Shown: piece after piece, positions 33,458 to 42,033 of the stretch
Numbering within the stretch: the first letter of the stretch is position 1
Layout of the letters: each line of letters starts with the position of its first letter
Assembly: GCF_014647455.2 (NCBI RefSeq)
Contig: NZ_BMPF01000001.1
Span: 248,001 to 312,000 of the forward strand
Direction: 5' to 3'
DNA from: Halarchaeum grantii
GTDB taxonomy: Archaea > Halobacteriota > Halobacteria > Halobacteriales > Halobacteriaceae
Length of the DNA stretch: 64,000 nt
Made by a program: the position numbers and the translations under genes
The notes under the pieces: generated by a model
What the model was told of the DNA's origin: nothing
Seen by the model: the letters and a program-made list of their open reading frames with translations, nothing else
The model's database searches: none

Positions 33458-34999
33458 TCAGCTCCGCCAGTAGGCGTGCGTGAGGAGCACGAGCACCGGG
33501 AAGATCTCGAGGCGGCCGACCCACATGAAGAACACCATGAGGAGCTTCGAGGCCCGTGGGAACGGCAGAAAGCTGTTCATCGGGCCGACGATGCCGACAC
33601 CCGGCCCGACGTTGCCGAGGGTCGCCGCGACGGCGCTCGTCGCCTCGAACGCGGAGAGCTCTTGGCCGGGAACGCCGACGAGGAGGACGACGAGGGTTCC
33701 GAACGCGAAGATGACGAGGTAGAGGAGCGTGAAGGCGTAGATGCCGCGAATCGCGTCCTCGTCGATGACCGTCGAGCCGAGGCGGACGGGACGAACCGCT
33801 TCGGGGTGGACGGCGGTGAACAGTTCGCGACGCAGCGTCTTCAGAATCACCACCCAGCGGATGATCTTGATGCCGCCGCCGGTGCTCCCCGCCGACCCGC
33901 CGATGAACATCGCGAACAGCAGGACGTACTTGGCGTGTTGCCCCCAGTTGTTGAAGTCCATGCTCGCGTATCCGGTGGTCGTCACGATGGAGGCGATTTG
34001 GAAGGTGGCGTGGCGAAGCGACGGTTCGAGCGCGTTGGTCAGCATGTCGAAGCCCGGCGTCGTGAAGAGGAGACCGGTGGTGATCGCCGTGAGGACGCCT
34101 ATCGCGCCGAGATACGTCTTGAACTCGATGTCGTCCCAGACGACGTTGAAGTCGCGGTTCCAGACGTGCCAGAAGAGCGCGAAGTTCGTCCCGGCCGCGA
34201 CCATGAACGGAATGATGAACCACTGGACGACGGCGGTGAACGCCTCGATGGAGCGCGCTTCAGGGGAGAACCCGCCGGTCGGCATCGTCGTGAACCCGTG
34301 CGCAACGGCGTTGTAGAGCGTCATCTCGGGCGCCATCCCGAGCTGGTGGAAGCCGTAGAGGCCGACGATTTCGAGGACGGTGAGGCCGATATACATCCCC
34401 CAGAGCGCGCGCGCCGTCTCCGCGATGCGCGGCGTGAGCTTCTGGATGCCCGGTCCGGGCGCTTCCGCGTCCATCAGCTGGGCGCCGCCGACGGAGAGTT
34501 CGGGGAGGATGGCGACCGCGAGGACGACGATTCCCATTCCGCCGAGCCACTGCGTCTCCTGACGCCACATCATGAGCGCGCGCGAATGCGTCTCGAAGCT
34601 GATGTCGCCCATGACCGTCGACCCGGTGGTGGTGAACCCGCTCATCGTCTCGAAGAGGGCGTTCACGGGGAGCCGGAGCGTCGACGTCGCACCGTAGGCG
34701 GTGAGGCTCCCCTCGAAGATGTACGGGAGGGCGCCGACGACGCTGATGAGGAGCCACGTGAGCGCGACCATGAGGAAGCCCTCGCGGGCGCCGAGCGCGG
34801 CCGCCGGGTCGGAGTGGAGGCGTTCGAGCCCCCAGCCGACGACGAACGCGATGGCGATCGCGGGGAGGATCGCCTTCAGCCCGCGCCCGTAGAAGAGCGC
34901 GAGCGCGAGCGGGAACAGCATCGGGACGGTGAGCCACTTGACGACGCGACCGGTGAGGCTGACGCTCGCGCGCCAGTCGACTCGGAGCGTCGCACTCAT
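33458..34999 (-). CDS. trkH: TrkH-family potassium uptake membrane subunit (copy 1)
   Basis: 513 residues. Filter-like segments 'TMSGFTTTGSTVMG', 'AHGFTTMPTGGFSPEA', 'ASIVTTTGYASMDF' and 'AATLGNVGPGVGI'; loop 'GSAGSTGGGIKIIRWVVILK'. Its ATG overlaps the stop of the large trkA (ATGA), so the two are made together. Only about a quarter to a third of positions seem shared with copy 2, implying an old duplication. Forty bases separate the two trkH genes. Confidence 0.93.
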   Translation of the reverse strand: MSATLRVDWRASVSLTGRVVKWLTVPMLFPLALALFYGRGLKAILPAIAIAFVVGWGLERLHSDPAAALGAREGFLMVALTWLLISVVGALPYIFEGSLTAYGATSTLRLPVNALFETMSGFTTTGSTVMGDISFETHSRALMMWRQETQWLGGMGIVVLAVAILPELSVGGAQLMDAEAPGPGIQKLTPRIAETARALWGMYIGLTVLEIVGLYGFHQLGMAPEMTLYNAVAHGFTTMPTGGFSPEARSIEAFTAVVQWFIIPFMVAAGTNFALFWHVWNRDFNVVWDDIEFKTYLGAIGVLTAITTGLLFTTPGFDMLTNALEPSLRHATFQIASIVTTTGYASMDFNNWGQHAKYVLLFAMFIGGSAGSTGGGIKIIRWVVILKTLRRELFTAVHPEAVRPVRLGSTVIDEDAIRGIYAFTLLYLVIFAFGTLVVLLVGVPGQELSAFEATSAVAATLGNVGPGVGIVGPMNSFLPFPRASKLLMVFFMWVGRLEIFPVLVLLTHAYWRS

Positions 35000-36333
35000 A
35001 GTGTCGCGGTCACCGCGTCGAGTGCGTCTTCGCGGACGAACGCGACGACGTGGTCGCCGACCTGGACGACGGTGTCGCCGCGCGGCGTGACGAACTCGCC
35101 GTTGCGTGTGATGGCGCCGACGACGACGCCGTCCGGGAGGTCGGCGACCGCCTCGCGGATCGAGCGCCCGGCGAGCGCGCTTTCCTCGTCGATCTCGACT
35201 TCGAGGACCTCTGCCGCGCCCGGTTCGACGATGGCGACGTTCTCCATGCGGCGCTCGCGGGTGAAGCGCGTGATTTCCTCGGCGGTCACCTCTCGCGGGT
35301 TGATCGCGACGTCGACGCCGACGGCCTCGAAGAGGTCGACGTACGCGGGGTTGTCCACGATGGCGACGGTTCGGTTGACGCCGAGGCGCTTGGCGAGCAG
35401 GGAGACGAGGAGGTTCCGCTCGTCGCTGTCGAGCGCGGCGACGAGGAGGCCGGCCTCGCCGACGTGCTCGCGCTCGAGGAACTCGGCGTCCGTGGCGTCG
35501 TGCTCGAGGACGGTGGTCTTCGAGAGGGTCTCCGCGAGTTCGCGGGCGCGCTCGGGGTCCTGCTCGATGAGGCGTGGGACGAACCCGCGCTCGGAGAGCA
35601 GGCGGCCCGTGAGCTCGCCCACCGAGCTGCCACCGACGATGACGACGTTCCCGACTTCGTCGGCGCCTCCTTCGGGGACGACGGCGGCGGCGAACGCCTC
35701 GACGCTCCCGGGGCGGCCGATGACGACGACTTTGTCGCCCGCGTCGATGGCGGTGTCACCGCGAGCGATTTCGACGTCGTCTCCCCGGATGACGGCGGCG
35801 AACGTCAGCGCGTCGAACCGGTCGGCCTCCTGTACCGTCTGTCCGGCGAGGGGGCTCCCCTCGGTGACCTCGAACTCGGCCATCTGGACGCGCCCGCCCG
35901 CGAACGGGTCGACGTCGCGCGCCGTCGGGAGGCCGACGATGCGAACGATCGACTGGGCGGTCAACAGGTCCGTACAGACCATGAAGTCGACGCCGAAGAC
36001 CCCCTGCGAGTGCCGCCACGTCTCGAGGTAGGCCCGGTTCTGCACGCGGGCGATAGTGAACGCGCCGCTCGCGGTTTTCACCGTCCCGCAGATGGCCAGG
36101 TTCGTCTCGTCGTCGTCCGTGGACGCGATGACGATGTCGGCCTTCGAGACGTCTGCCGCTCGGAGCGTATCGAGCGACGCCCCGTCCCCCTCGACGGTCA
36201 ACACGTCGTGCTCGTAGGTCAGTCGCTCGACGCGCTCCGAGTCCACGTCGACGACGACGACGTCGTGGCTCTCCGCGAGGCTCGCGGCGATGCTGGAGCC
36301 GACTTCGCCGGCGCCGACGATTACGACTCGCAT
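34996..36333 (-). CDS. trkA: Trk system potassium transport protein TrkA (two RCK units)
   Basis: 445 residues: RCK_N1 (1-120, 'VVIVGAGEVGSSIAASL', acid at 'VVVVDVDSERV'), RCK_C1 (about 140-220), RCK_N2 (230-350, 'NVVIVGGSSVGELTGRLL') and RCK_C2 (365-445). This is the full-length TrkA layout, whose tetrameric ring gates TrkH on NADH/ATP binding. The second nucleotide site is 'GGSSVG', close to GxGxxG. The ATG at 36331-36333 is backed by an SD sequence; an in-frame extension upstream is not family-like. First gene of the trk operon. Confidence 0.94.
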   Translation of the reverse strand: MRVVIVGAGEVGSSIAASLAESHDVVVVDVDSERVERLTYEHDVLTVEGDGASLDTLRAADVSKADIVIASTDDDETNLAICGTVKTASGAFTIARVQNRAYLETWRHSQGVFGVDFMVCTDLLTAQSIVRIVGLPTARDVDPFAGGRVQMAEFEVTEGSPLAGQTVQEADRFDALTFAAVIRGDDVEIARGDTAIDAGDKVVVIGRPGSVEAFAAAVVPEGGADEVGNVVIVGGSSVGELTGRLLSERGFVPRLIEQDPERARELAETLSKTTVLEHDATDAEFLEREHVGEAGLLVAALDSDERNLLVSLLAKRLGVNRTVAIVDNPAYVDLFEAVGVDVAINPREVTAEEITRFTRERRMENVAIVEPGAAEVLEVEIDEESALAGRSIREAVADLPDGVVVGAITRNGEFVTPRGDTVVQVGDHVVAFVREDALDAVTATL

Positions 36334-36340
36334 CGTCGAG

Positions 36341-36346
36341 CCCTCC
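36341..36346 (-). promoter_or_regulatory. Shine-Dalgarno site of trkA
   Basis: Minus strand 'GGAGGG' seven bases before the ATG fixes the start of the large TrkA. Confidence 0.5.
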
Positions 36347-36438
36347 GTGCGTGCATACGCATCCCCAAGACGCGCACAGGAAAAGTCGGTTTCGACCGAC
36401 GTGTCGCGGCGCCCGCCCCCCACGGACGCCGTGCGCGC

Positions 36439-36840
36439 TCAGTCCTCGGCTGGCGCGCGCTCCGGGGTCTCGCCGTACTTCTGCTCGAACTCGCCGATGA
36501 GGGTGCCCATCTTCGCGTACCAGTCGTTGAGGGTGCGCTGTAGTTCCTGGGCGATCTCCTCGCCGTCGCGGGGCTCGTAGACGTGGTAGTAGCCGCCCTG
36601 CTCGTAGTTCACCTGCTCCTTGCGGATGAACCCCGCCTGCAGGAGGCGCTGGACCGACCGGTAGGCCGTCGAGCGTTCGCGACCCACCTCGTCGGCGATC
36701 TCATCCACCGTCAGCGACTCCCCGCGCTCACAGAGCACTTCGAAGATCTCCCGGTCGAGCGCTTTCAGGTCGTGGAAACACTCCAACAGCCCCTCACACT
36801 CCATGTCCGCCCGGAGCATCTCACTCATCGAATCGGCCAT
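36439..36840 (-). CDS. TrmB-like winged-helix transcriptional regulator
   Basis: 133 residues from the ATG at 36838-36840. HTH: 'LKALDREIFEVLCERGESLT', 'VDEIADEVGRERSTAYRSVQ', 'RLLQAGFIRKEQVNYEQGGY'. The N-terminal 'MECEGLLECFHDLKALD' with its Cys pair and C-terminal helix 'LQRTLNDWYAKMGTLIGEFE' suggest a dimer that may sense a metal or thiol state. A target is not evident; it lies next to trkA on the same strand but 106 bases upstream. Confidence 0.78.
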   Translation of the reverse strand: MADSMSEMLRADMECEGLLECFHDLKALDREIFEVLCERGESLTVDEIADEVGRERSTAYRSVQRLLQAGFIRKEQVNYEQGGYYHVYEPRDGEEIAQELQRTLNDWYAKMGTLIGEFEQKYGETPERAPAED

Positions 36841-36866
36841 TCGTCGCCCGAACGTACGACACGTGC

Positions 36867-36875
36867 GCGTAAAAG
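36867..36875 (-). promoter_or_regulatory. Promoter of TrmB-like regulator
   Basis: Minus strand 'gcttttacg' is centred about 31 bases before the ATG, consistent with a very short leader. Confidence 0.5.
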
Positions 36876-37101
36876 CGTTCGTTCGAGCCGCTGAGCGCCG
36901 ACGCCGCCGCGGCCGTCCCGCTACGGTAACGTCGCCCCCGTGCGGTGGGGATCGATCACCCGGACTCACCCCGAGAATTGTGTATATCGATATGTAGTTT
37001 ACCCGTCCGCTGGCGGACCGGAATCCGTCGCCACCGTGGCGACGGAACGCCGGTGGTGGGTCTCCGCCATCGCTATACGGTGGGCGGGCGAACACCCGAC
37101 G

Positions 37102-38805
37102 ATGGTCCGGGAACCCGGTCGGGTCCGCACCGCACTCCTCGTCTGCCGACGCTTCCTCGCCGTCGGACTCGCGCTCGCGCCGTTCGCACTCGCGCTCCTC
37201 CGCGACCGGCGGCGCTTCCTCCTCCTCGGGGGAGCGCGCTCCGTCGACGACGCCACGCACGCGCGGCGCGCGAGCGCGCTCCGCGAGACGCTCGACGACC
37301 TCGGGCCGACGTTCGTCAAACTCGGCCAGTTGCTCTCGACGCGCCCGGATGTCCTCCCGCCGACGTACACGCGCGAACTCGCGGAGCTACAGGACCGAGT
37401 GCCGCCGGCGGCGTGGGCGGACGCGCGGGCGGTGTTGGAGGCGGAGGTGGGGCCGGTCGGGGAGGCGTTCGACGAGTTCGACACGGAGGCGATCAGCGGC
37501 GCGAGCCTCGGGCAGGTCTACACCGCCCGCCTCGACGGGGAGCGCGTCGCCGTGAAGGTTCGACGTCCCGGCATCGAAGCCGCCGTCGAGGCCGACCTGC
37601 GCGTGCTCGAGGCCGTCCTCCCGCTCGCCACCCGCGTCGCCTCGCCCGGACAGCGCTTCACCATCGAGAACGTCGCCGCCGAGTTCGCACAGACCCTGCG
37701 CGAGGAGATCGACTACACGCACGAGCGCGACGCGCTCGAGACGGTGCGCGCGAACGTCGCCGACGACGAGCGCGTCGTCGTCCCGGCGTCCGTCGACTCG
37801 CACTCGGGCGAGCGCGTCCTCACCATGGAGTACGTTGATGGCACGCGCATCGACGACGTCGAGGCGTTGGACGCGATGAACGTCGATCGCGCCGCGCTCG
37901 CCGAGCGCCTCGAGCGCGTCTACATCCGGATGATCCTCGAGGACGGCGTCTTCCACGCCGACCCCCACCCGGGGAACCTCGCCGTCCGCGAGGACGGCAC
38001 CATCGTCTTCTACGACTTCGGGATGACGGGACGCCTCTCCGCGGAGCGCCGCGAGCAACTGCGCGCGTTCTACGGCGCCGCCGCGAACGACGACGCCGAG
38101 GCGATGGCGGACGTCTTCGTCGAGATGGGCGCGCTCGACCCCGCCGCCGACCGCGCGTTCGTCACGGAGGTGCTCGCGCTCGCCGTCGAGCACCTGCGGG
38201 GCGAGCACGTCGACAGCTCGCAGATCCGCGAGCTCGTCCGGGGCTTCGAGGGGACGCTCCACGAGGTCCCCTTCCGAATGCCACAGGACCTCGCGCTCGT
38301 CGTCCGCATCGCTACCGTCCTCGAGGGCGTCTGTCGAACGCTCGACTCCGACTTCGACACCGTCTCCGTCGTCGAGGAGTACGTCGCGTCGGAGCGCGAG
38401 GCGATGGTGCGCGAGCGCGTCGCGGAGACGGCGCGCGACGTCGGCGGCGACGTCACGGCCTCGGCGCGCTCGGCGCTCCGCGTCCCCCCGAAGGCCGAGC
38501 GCGCGCTCGAACGCGTCGACAAGGACGACCTCGAAGTGCGGACGGACGTCGCCGACGAGAACGGCGTCCTGCATCGACTCGCGCGCCGTCTCGTCCTCGG
38601 GGTGGCGGCGAGTGCGGGCGTCGTCACGACGACCTATCTCTACACGGCGGGGCTGACGGACGCGACGCTCGTCGTCGGCGGCGGGACGCTCTGCTGTCTC
38701 GGCGTCCTCTATCGCTCCTTCGTCTCCTCGGGCCGCCAGCGCGCCGTCCGCGAGGCGGGACAGGTCGCCCAGCGCTCCTTCGAGAACCGTGGCGGTCGCC
38801 GCTGA
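37102..38805 (+). CDS. ABC1/AarF/UbiB-family atypical kinase
   Basis: 567 residues from the ATG at 37102. Motifs of the UbiB family: 'FVKLGQLLSTRPDVLP' with the inhibitory KxGQ at 73-76, Ala-rich loop 'SGASLGQVYTARL', Lys152 in 'VAVKVRRPGI', catalytic 'FHADPHPGNL' (from His285) and 'YDFGMTG' (Asp305). Two C-terminal hydrophobic segments (about 500-520 and 525-545) anchor it in the membrane, as in ADCK3/UbiB. Members act as ATPases supporting isoprenoid-quinone or lipid metabolism; a menaquinone link here is inference. A TATA-like 'gtatatcg' at 36982 would give a leader of about 90 bases. Confidence 0.9.
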   Translation: MVREPGRVRTALLVCRRFLAVGLALAPFALALLRDRRRFLLLGGARSVDDATHARRASALRETLDDLGPTFVKLGQLLSTRPDVLPPTYTRELAELQDRVPPAAWADARAVLEAEVGPVGEAFDEFDTEAISGASLGQVYTARLDGERVAVKVRRPGIEAAVEADLRVLEAVLPLATRVASPGQRFTIENVAAEFAQTLREEIDYTHERDALETVRANVADDERVVVPASVDSHSGERVLTMEYVDGTRIDDVEALDAMNVDRAALAERLERVYIRMILEDGVFHADPHPGNLAVREDGTIVFYDFGMTGRLSAERREQLRAFYGAAANDDAEAMADVFVEMGALDPAADRAFVTEVLALAVEHLRGEHVDSSQIRELVRGFEGTLHEVPFRMPQDLALVVRIATVLEGVCRTLDSDFDTVSVVEEYVASEREAMVRERVAETARDVGGDVTASARSALRVPPKAERALERVDKDDLEVRTDVADENGVLHRLARRLVLGVAASAGVVTTTYLYTAGLTDATLVVGGGTLCCLGVLYRSFVSSGRQRAVREAGQVAQRSFENRGGRR

Positions 38806-39056
38806 CGGTTCGGGGAGCGTCGGGACCGACTCGCGGCGCACGCTCGCCTCGCGTCGCGACCGGAGTCCGCTGACGTGGCTGCGCGGTCACGCGGCTACCC
38901 GGGCGTCGCCGGGGCGGAGGCGGCCACCGCCGCGTTCACCTCCCTCTCGACGGCCGAGGAGCCGAGCGGCCTCCGAGAAAGTAATCCGGGAATGTAGTCC
39001 CACAATTCTGTGTGGATACATCCGAGAAAGTGGTTCCCCAAATATACATATACGAC

Positions 39057-39072
39057 TTTGTAGCCCTACAAA
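39057..39072. repeat. Perfect inverted repeat in AT-rich region
   Basis: 'TTTGTAG-CC-CTACAAA': seven-base arms and a two-base centre, next to the related 13-mer at 38993. Size and symmetry would suit a regulator or recombinase site. Confidence 0.6.
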
Positions 39073-39303
39073 TGATGGCTGGTGCAGGCCCACATGAACC
39101 GATAAGGTCACTTATCCACTTTCCGGGGACACCTTCTTGGTGGTGCGGCGTGACGCTCCGCGTACGACCACCGATGTACGCCACGACGATACCCCGTCGT
39201 CTTCGGCCCGTCGAGGGTGGGGTGAACGACCGCGAAACACGGTTCGACGGCATCGACGTCGAGGACCGGAACGTGATTATCGCGTTGAGTGACGAGCCAG
39301 CGC

Positions 39304-39369
39304 GTCACGGGACCGAACCCGTGAACGTGTCTGAAACCCTACTACGGGTTCGGGGGTGTCCCGCGTGAC
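39304..39369. repeat. Long imperfect inverted repeat upstream of recombinase pair
   Basis: Left arm 'GTCACGGGACCGAACCCGT' (39304-39322); the right arm (39344-39369) is its reverse complement with a seven-base insertion after 'ACGGGTTCGG', ending 'GTCCCGCGTGAC'. The centre is 21 bases. It ends 54 bases before the GTG of the DUF5805-like gene. Confidence 0.65.
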
Positions 39370-39423
39370 TCCCGCCGCAGACGCCGTCCGGCTGACCCAC
39401 GCTCGCCCCCGGAGGGACCTCGC

Positions 39424-39831
39424 GTGAGTTCCGAGGACGACGCCGAGCGGACGGCGGTGAAGACGTACGTCCCCCGCTACCAGAAGGAGTCGTGGAAAGA
39501 GCGCGCGGACGAACTCGGGATGACGCAGAGCGAGTTCGTGCGGACGATGGTGCAGGCGGGCGTGCGCGACCTCGGCCTCGACGGCGAGGGCGCGAGCGGG
39601 CCGGACGGCGTGGACGACGTCGGCGAGGACGACGGTGGGGCGGGCCTCGATGCGCGCGTCGTCGCCGAACTCCGCGAGCGCGGCGTCGCCGACTGGGAGA
39701 CGCTCCTCACCGCGCTCACCGGCGACTTCGAGGCGCGCCTCGAGGAGACGCTGGCGGCGCTCGACGACGAGGGCACCATCCGGTACAGCCCGCGTGACGG
39801 TGGCTACGTCCTCCGCGAGGCCGACGAATGA
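39424..39831 (+). CDS. DUF5805-like small regulator coupled to recombinase
   Basis: 135 residues from a GTG start. The N-terminus 'AVKTYVPRYQKESWKERADE' / 'LGMTQSEFVRTMVQAGVRDL' looks like a ribbon-helix-helix DNA-binding unit (strand then two helices). After an acidic linker comes a second domain ending 'DDEGTIRYSPRDGGYVLREA', which resembles a wing. From memory this corresponds to DUF5805, usually found before a tyrosine recombinase, as here: its TGA overlaps the next ATG. Probably an accessory or controlling protein for the recombinase. Confidence 0.7.
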   Translation: MSSEDDAERTAVKTYVPRYQKESWKERADELGMTQSEFVRTMVQAGVRDLGLDGEGASGPDGVDDVGEDDGGAGLDARVVAELRERGVADWETLLTALTGDFEARLEETLAALDDEGTIRYSPRDGGYVLREADE

Positions 39832-40865
39832 GCGCGGAGGAGGCCGTGGACGTCGAGGACCCCGTGGGGTATTTCCTCGAGGACATGGGCTATCACGGCA
39901 AGCACGAGCGGACGCGTGCGGCCTACGAGCGCGTCCTCCGTGCGTTCGAGGCGTTCCTCGATTCGCGCGGCGTCGCGGGACCGCGCGCGGCCGACAGGCG
40001 GGCGTGTCTCGCGTGGGTGGCGTCGCTGCGCGAGGAGTACGCCGAATCGACGGTCGCCACGTACGCCTCCTACTGCAACCGCTTCTACTCGTATATGACG
40101 CAGGTCGGCGCGTTCGACGCGAACCCGATGACGCTCGTCGTCGAGGAGATGGACGAGACCATCGACGCCGACCCGACGCGGCGGGAGGTGACGGTCGCGC
40201 GGATGCGCGAGTTCGTCGCGGGAATCCGCCACCCGCTCGACCGCGCGGTCGTATTGGTGCTCCTGAAGACCGGGCTCAGGGTGGGCGAGCTCTGCAACCT
40301 CGACCTCCGAGACGTCGCGCTCGCTCACGCGGGCGTCCGCGAGGCGTACCCCGACCTCGGGACGCGCGGGCGTCTCGACGGCCGCCCGGACACGCTCTTC
40401 GTCGACCCCGACGTCTCGGCGGGCGAGGCGGCGAACGGCGAGGTCCGTTCGGCGTCGAACAAGCGCAAGCGGGTGACGCTCGTGCCCGTGGACGACGAGC
40501 TTCGGCGCGCGCTCGCGCGCTGGCTGGCGATCCGGCCGGACGCGCGCTCCGAGGCGGACCCGCTCTTCTGCTCGACGAGCGGTTCGTGGGGGGCGCGACT
40601 CACGCCGGAGATGGTGCGCAAGACCGTCGAGACGTACGCGCGCGACGCCGGCTGGTACCGGACCGGCGGGGGGGCGGCGGAGAACGTCACGCCCCACTAC
40701 TTCCGGCACTTCTTCACGACGCATCTGCGGGACAGAACGGGCGATAGAGGCGTCGTGAAGTACCTCCGTGGGGACGTCGCGGACGACGTCATCGACACGT
40801 ACACGCACAACTGGGGGGACCGCGTGCGCGACGTCTACCTCGCGAACGTCTACGACCTCCTCTAG
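39828..40865 (+). CDS. Tyrosine recombinase (XerA-like integrase family)
   Basis: 345 residues. N-terminal SAM-like core-binding domain (about 12-105) and catalytic domain (115-345). Catalytic residues: Arg151 in 'TGLRVGE', Lys near 212-215 ('NKRKRVTL'), His290 and Arg293 in 'PHYFRHFFTTHL', and nucleophile Tyr325 in 'DTYTHN'. The usual second His/Trp nine residues before the Tyr is Asp316 ('LRGDV'). No phage genes surround it, so a housekeeping Xer-like role or a domesticated integrase is more likely than a live provirus. Four-base overlaps on both sides (DUF5805-like gene and convergent gfo6). Confidence 0.85.
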   Translation: MSAEEAVDVEDPVGYFLEDMGYHGKHERTRAAYERVLRAFEAFLDSRGVAGPRAADRRACLAWVASLREEYAESTVATYASYCNRFYSYMTQVGAFDANPMTLVVEEMDETIDADPTRREVTVARMREFVAGIRHPLDRAVVLVLLKTGLRVGELCNLDLRDVALAHAGVREAYPDLGTRGRLDGRPDTLFVDPDVSAGEAANGEVRSASNKRKRVTLVPVDDELRRALARWLAIRPDARSEADPLFCSTSGSWGARLTPEMVRKTVETYARDAGWYRTGGGAAENVTPHYFRHFFTTHLRDRTGDRGVVKYLRGDVADDVIDTYTHNWGDRVRDVYLANVYDLL

Positions 40866-41941
40866 AGGTCGCGCGTCGCCGTCTCGCCCTCAAGGACGGC
40901 CTCGATGGCCCGGATGTCGACGACGCCGTGCTCGCCGTCCGGGTAGATGTCGCGCCCGGTGAGGAGGCGGTCCGCGAAGTAGTCGAACTCCTCCTCCATC
41001 TGGTCGACGGCGTCGAAGTCGACGTCGACGGTTTGGGTCCCGCGCGTGAGCGTGAAGCCCGCGTCGTGGCGGTTGAAGAACGCGGGGTCGAGTTCGAGCT
41101 CGCCCTCGGTGCCGATGATGCGGAGGAAGCCGGTCTCGTGGGCCCGCTGTGAGGCCGAGAACGACGCGAGAACGCCGTCCGGGAAGCGCGCGGTGAACGC
41201 CGCGCGTTCGTCGGGAACGTCCCCGAAGGCGTCGTGCTCGCTGTAGAGCATCGACTGTACGTCGAGCGGGTCGGCGTCGACGATGAAGCGCGTCGTGTTC
41301 AGCGGGTAGACGCCGAGGTCGGTGACCGAGGCGCCGGGGCCGGCGAGGTCGGGATTGAGCCGCCACTGCTCCGGGTTCGGGTTGACGTCCGCGAGGAGAC
41401 GCTGGCTCATGTGGCCGTGGACGTGCGTCACGTCGCCGATGGCGCCCGCCTGCACGAGGTCGCGCGCGCGCCGGATCGCGGGGTCGGTCTGCATCCGGTA
41501 GGCGACCATCAGCGGGACGTCGGCCGCCTCGCAGACCTCGACCATCGCCTCGGCGCGTTCGACGTCGGCCTCCATCGGCTTCTCGCAGAGCACGGGCTTG
41601 TCGAGCCCGGCGGCGGCCTCGACGGTCTCGAGGTGCGCGGCGTTCGGCGTGCAGACGTAGACGGCGTCGTAGGCGTCGCTGGCCGCCCCGTCGCGGAACT
41701 CCTCGCTGGAGAGGCCGTGCTCGACGTCGAGGTCCTCGGCGGCCGATTCGGCCTTCTCCTTCCCGCGCGAGACGAGGACGGTGGTCTCACAGAGCTCGCT
41801 CGCGGCGACGGCGGGCGCGGCCTGCTCGGTCACCCACCAGCCGACGCCGACCATCGCGAAGCGGACCGTGCCGTCCTCGGCGCTCGCCTCCTGCCAGTCG
41901 CGCGCGCGGAACTCGTCGAGGTAGGCGTGGAGGTCGGTCAT
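40862..41941 (-). CDS. gfo6: Gfo/Idh/MocA dehydrogenase, D-xylose 1-dehydrogenase Gfo6-like
   Basis: 359 residues. NAD(P)-binding 'FAMVGVGWWVTEQAAPAV' near residue 29 and the family 'CEKPM' motif with its catalytic Lys, then a C-terminal beta-sheet domain ('DLGVYPLNTTRFIVDADP', 'FLRIIGTEGELELDP'). The N-terminal 'LDEFRARDWQEASAEDGTVR' lead is the pattern of haloarchaeal Gfo6/xylose dehydrogenases, which oxidise pentoses for the non-phosphorylating pathway. The substrate is inferred from that resemblance. Preceded by a coupled 25-residue ORF (41938-42015). Confidence 0.82.
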   Translation of the reverse strand: MTDLHAYLDEFRARDWQEASAEDGTVRFAMVGVGWWVTEQAAPAVAASELCETTVLVSRGKEKAESAAEDLDVEHGLSSEEFRDGAASDAYDAVYVCTPNAAHLETVEAAAGLDKPVLCEKPMEADVERAEAMVEVCEAADVPLMVAYRMQTDPAIRRARDLVQAGAIGDVTHVHGHMSQRLLADVNPNPEQWRLNPDLAGPGASVTDLGVYPLNTTRFIVDADPLDVQSMLYSEHDAFGDVPDERAAFTARFPDGVLASFSASQRAHETGFLRIIGTEGELELDPAFFNRHDAGFTLTRGTQTVDVDFDAVDQMEEEFDYFADRLLTGRDIYPDGEHGVVDIRAIEAVLEGETATRDL

Positions 41942-42015
41942 CGGCTCTCACCGGGTTTCGGGGGTTTCGGCGGCTGTGCGGCGGTCGTCGCGGCTGCGGT
42001 CTGTGTCTGGGCCAT
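41938..42015 (-). CDS. Leaderless 25-residue ORF coupled to gfo6
   Basis: ATG at 42013-42015 opens a 25-codon frame rich in Ala, Thr, Gln, Pro and Lys ('AQTQTAAATTAAQ' then 'PPKPPKPGESR'). Its TGA overlaps the gfo6 ATG in the ATGA pattern. A TATA box lies about 25 bases before its ATG, so the transcript should begin at this micro-ORF and gfo6 would be translated by re-initiation. No family known; it could be a real small protein or only a leader peptide. Confidence 0.4.
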   Translation of the reverse strand: MAQTQTAAATTAAQPPKPPKPGESR

Positions 42016-42033
42016 GTGTGCGTGTGTGTCTCC

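Larger units (their letters stand above)
38806..39423. other. 618-base intergenic region with AT-rich core and inverted repeats
   Basis: Largest gene-free stretch. The part from about 38970 to 39130 is noticeably AT-richer than the rest of the window. It contains direct copies of 'TCCGAGAAAGT' (38972, 39021) and two related 13-mers, 'TGTAGTCCCACAA' (38993) and 'TGTAGCCCTACAA' (39059). Further right is a long imperfect inverted repeat (39304-39369). Frames open here give low-complexity products without family features, so I call no gene. It directly precedes the recombinase pair and may hold its target site. Confidence 0.55.

Noticed and set aside
33335-36031. Plus-strand open frame of about 900 codons
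   Set aside because: Antisense to trkH and trkA, both of which have clear family motifs.
39012-39368. 118-codon plus-strand frame in the AT-rich gap
   Set aside because: No family features, non-acidic product, and it runs through the inverted repeats; antisense frames are no better.
39304-39369. tRNA-like element (arm resembling a T-loop, 'gggttcg')
   Set aside because: The minus strand has a T-arm-like hairpin, but the conserved A58 is absent, no matching acceptor stem is found at the right distance, and the structure is better explained as one long inverted repeat.
39828-40865. Provirus or integrated plasmid next to the recombinase
   Set aside because: The genes on both sides are ordinary chromosomal ones with usual composition; there are no capsid, terminase or replication genes and no tRNA att site. 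The recombinase is more likely a resident Xer-like protein.
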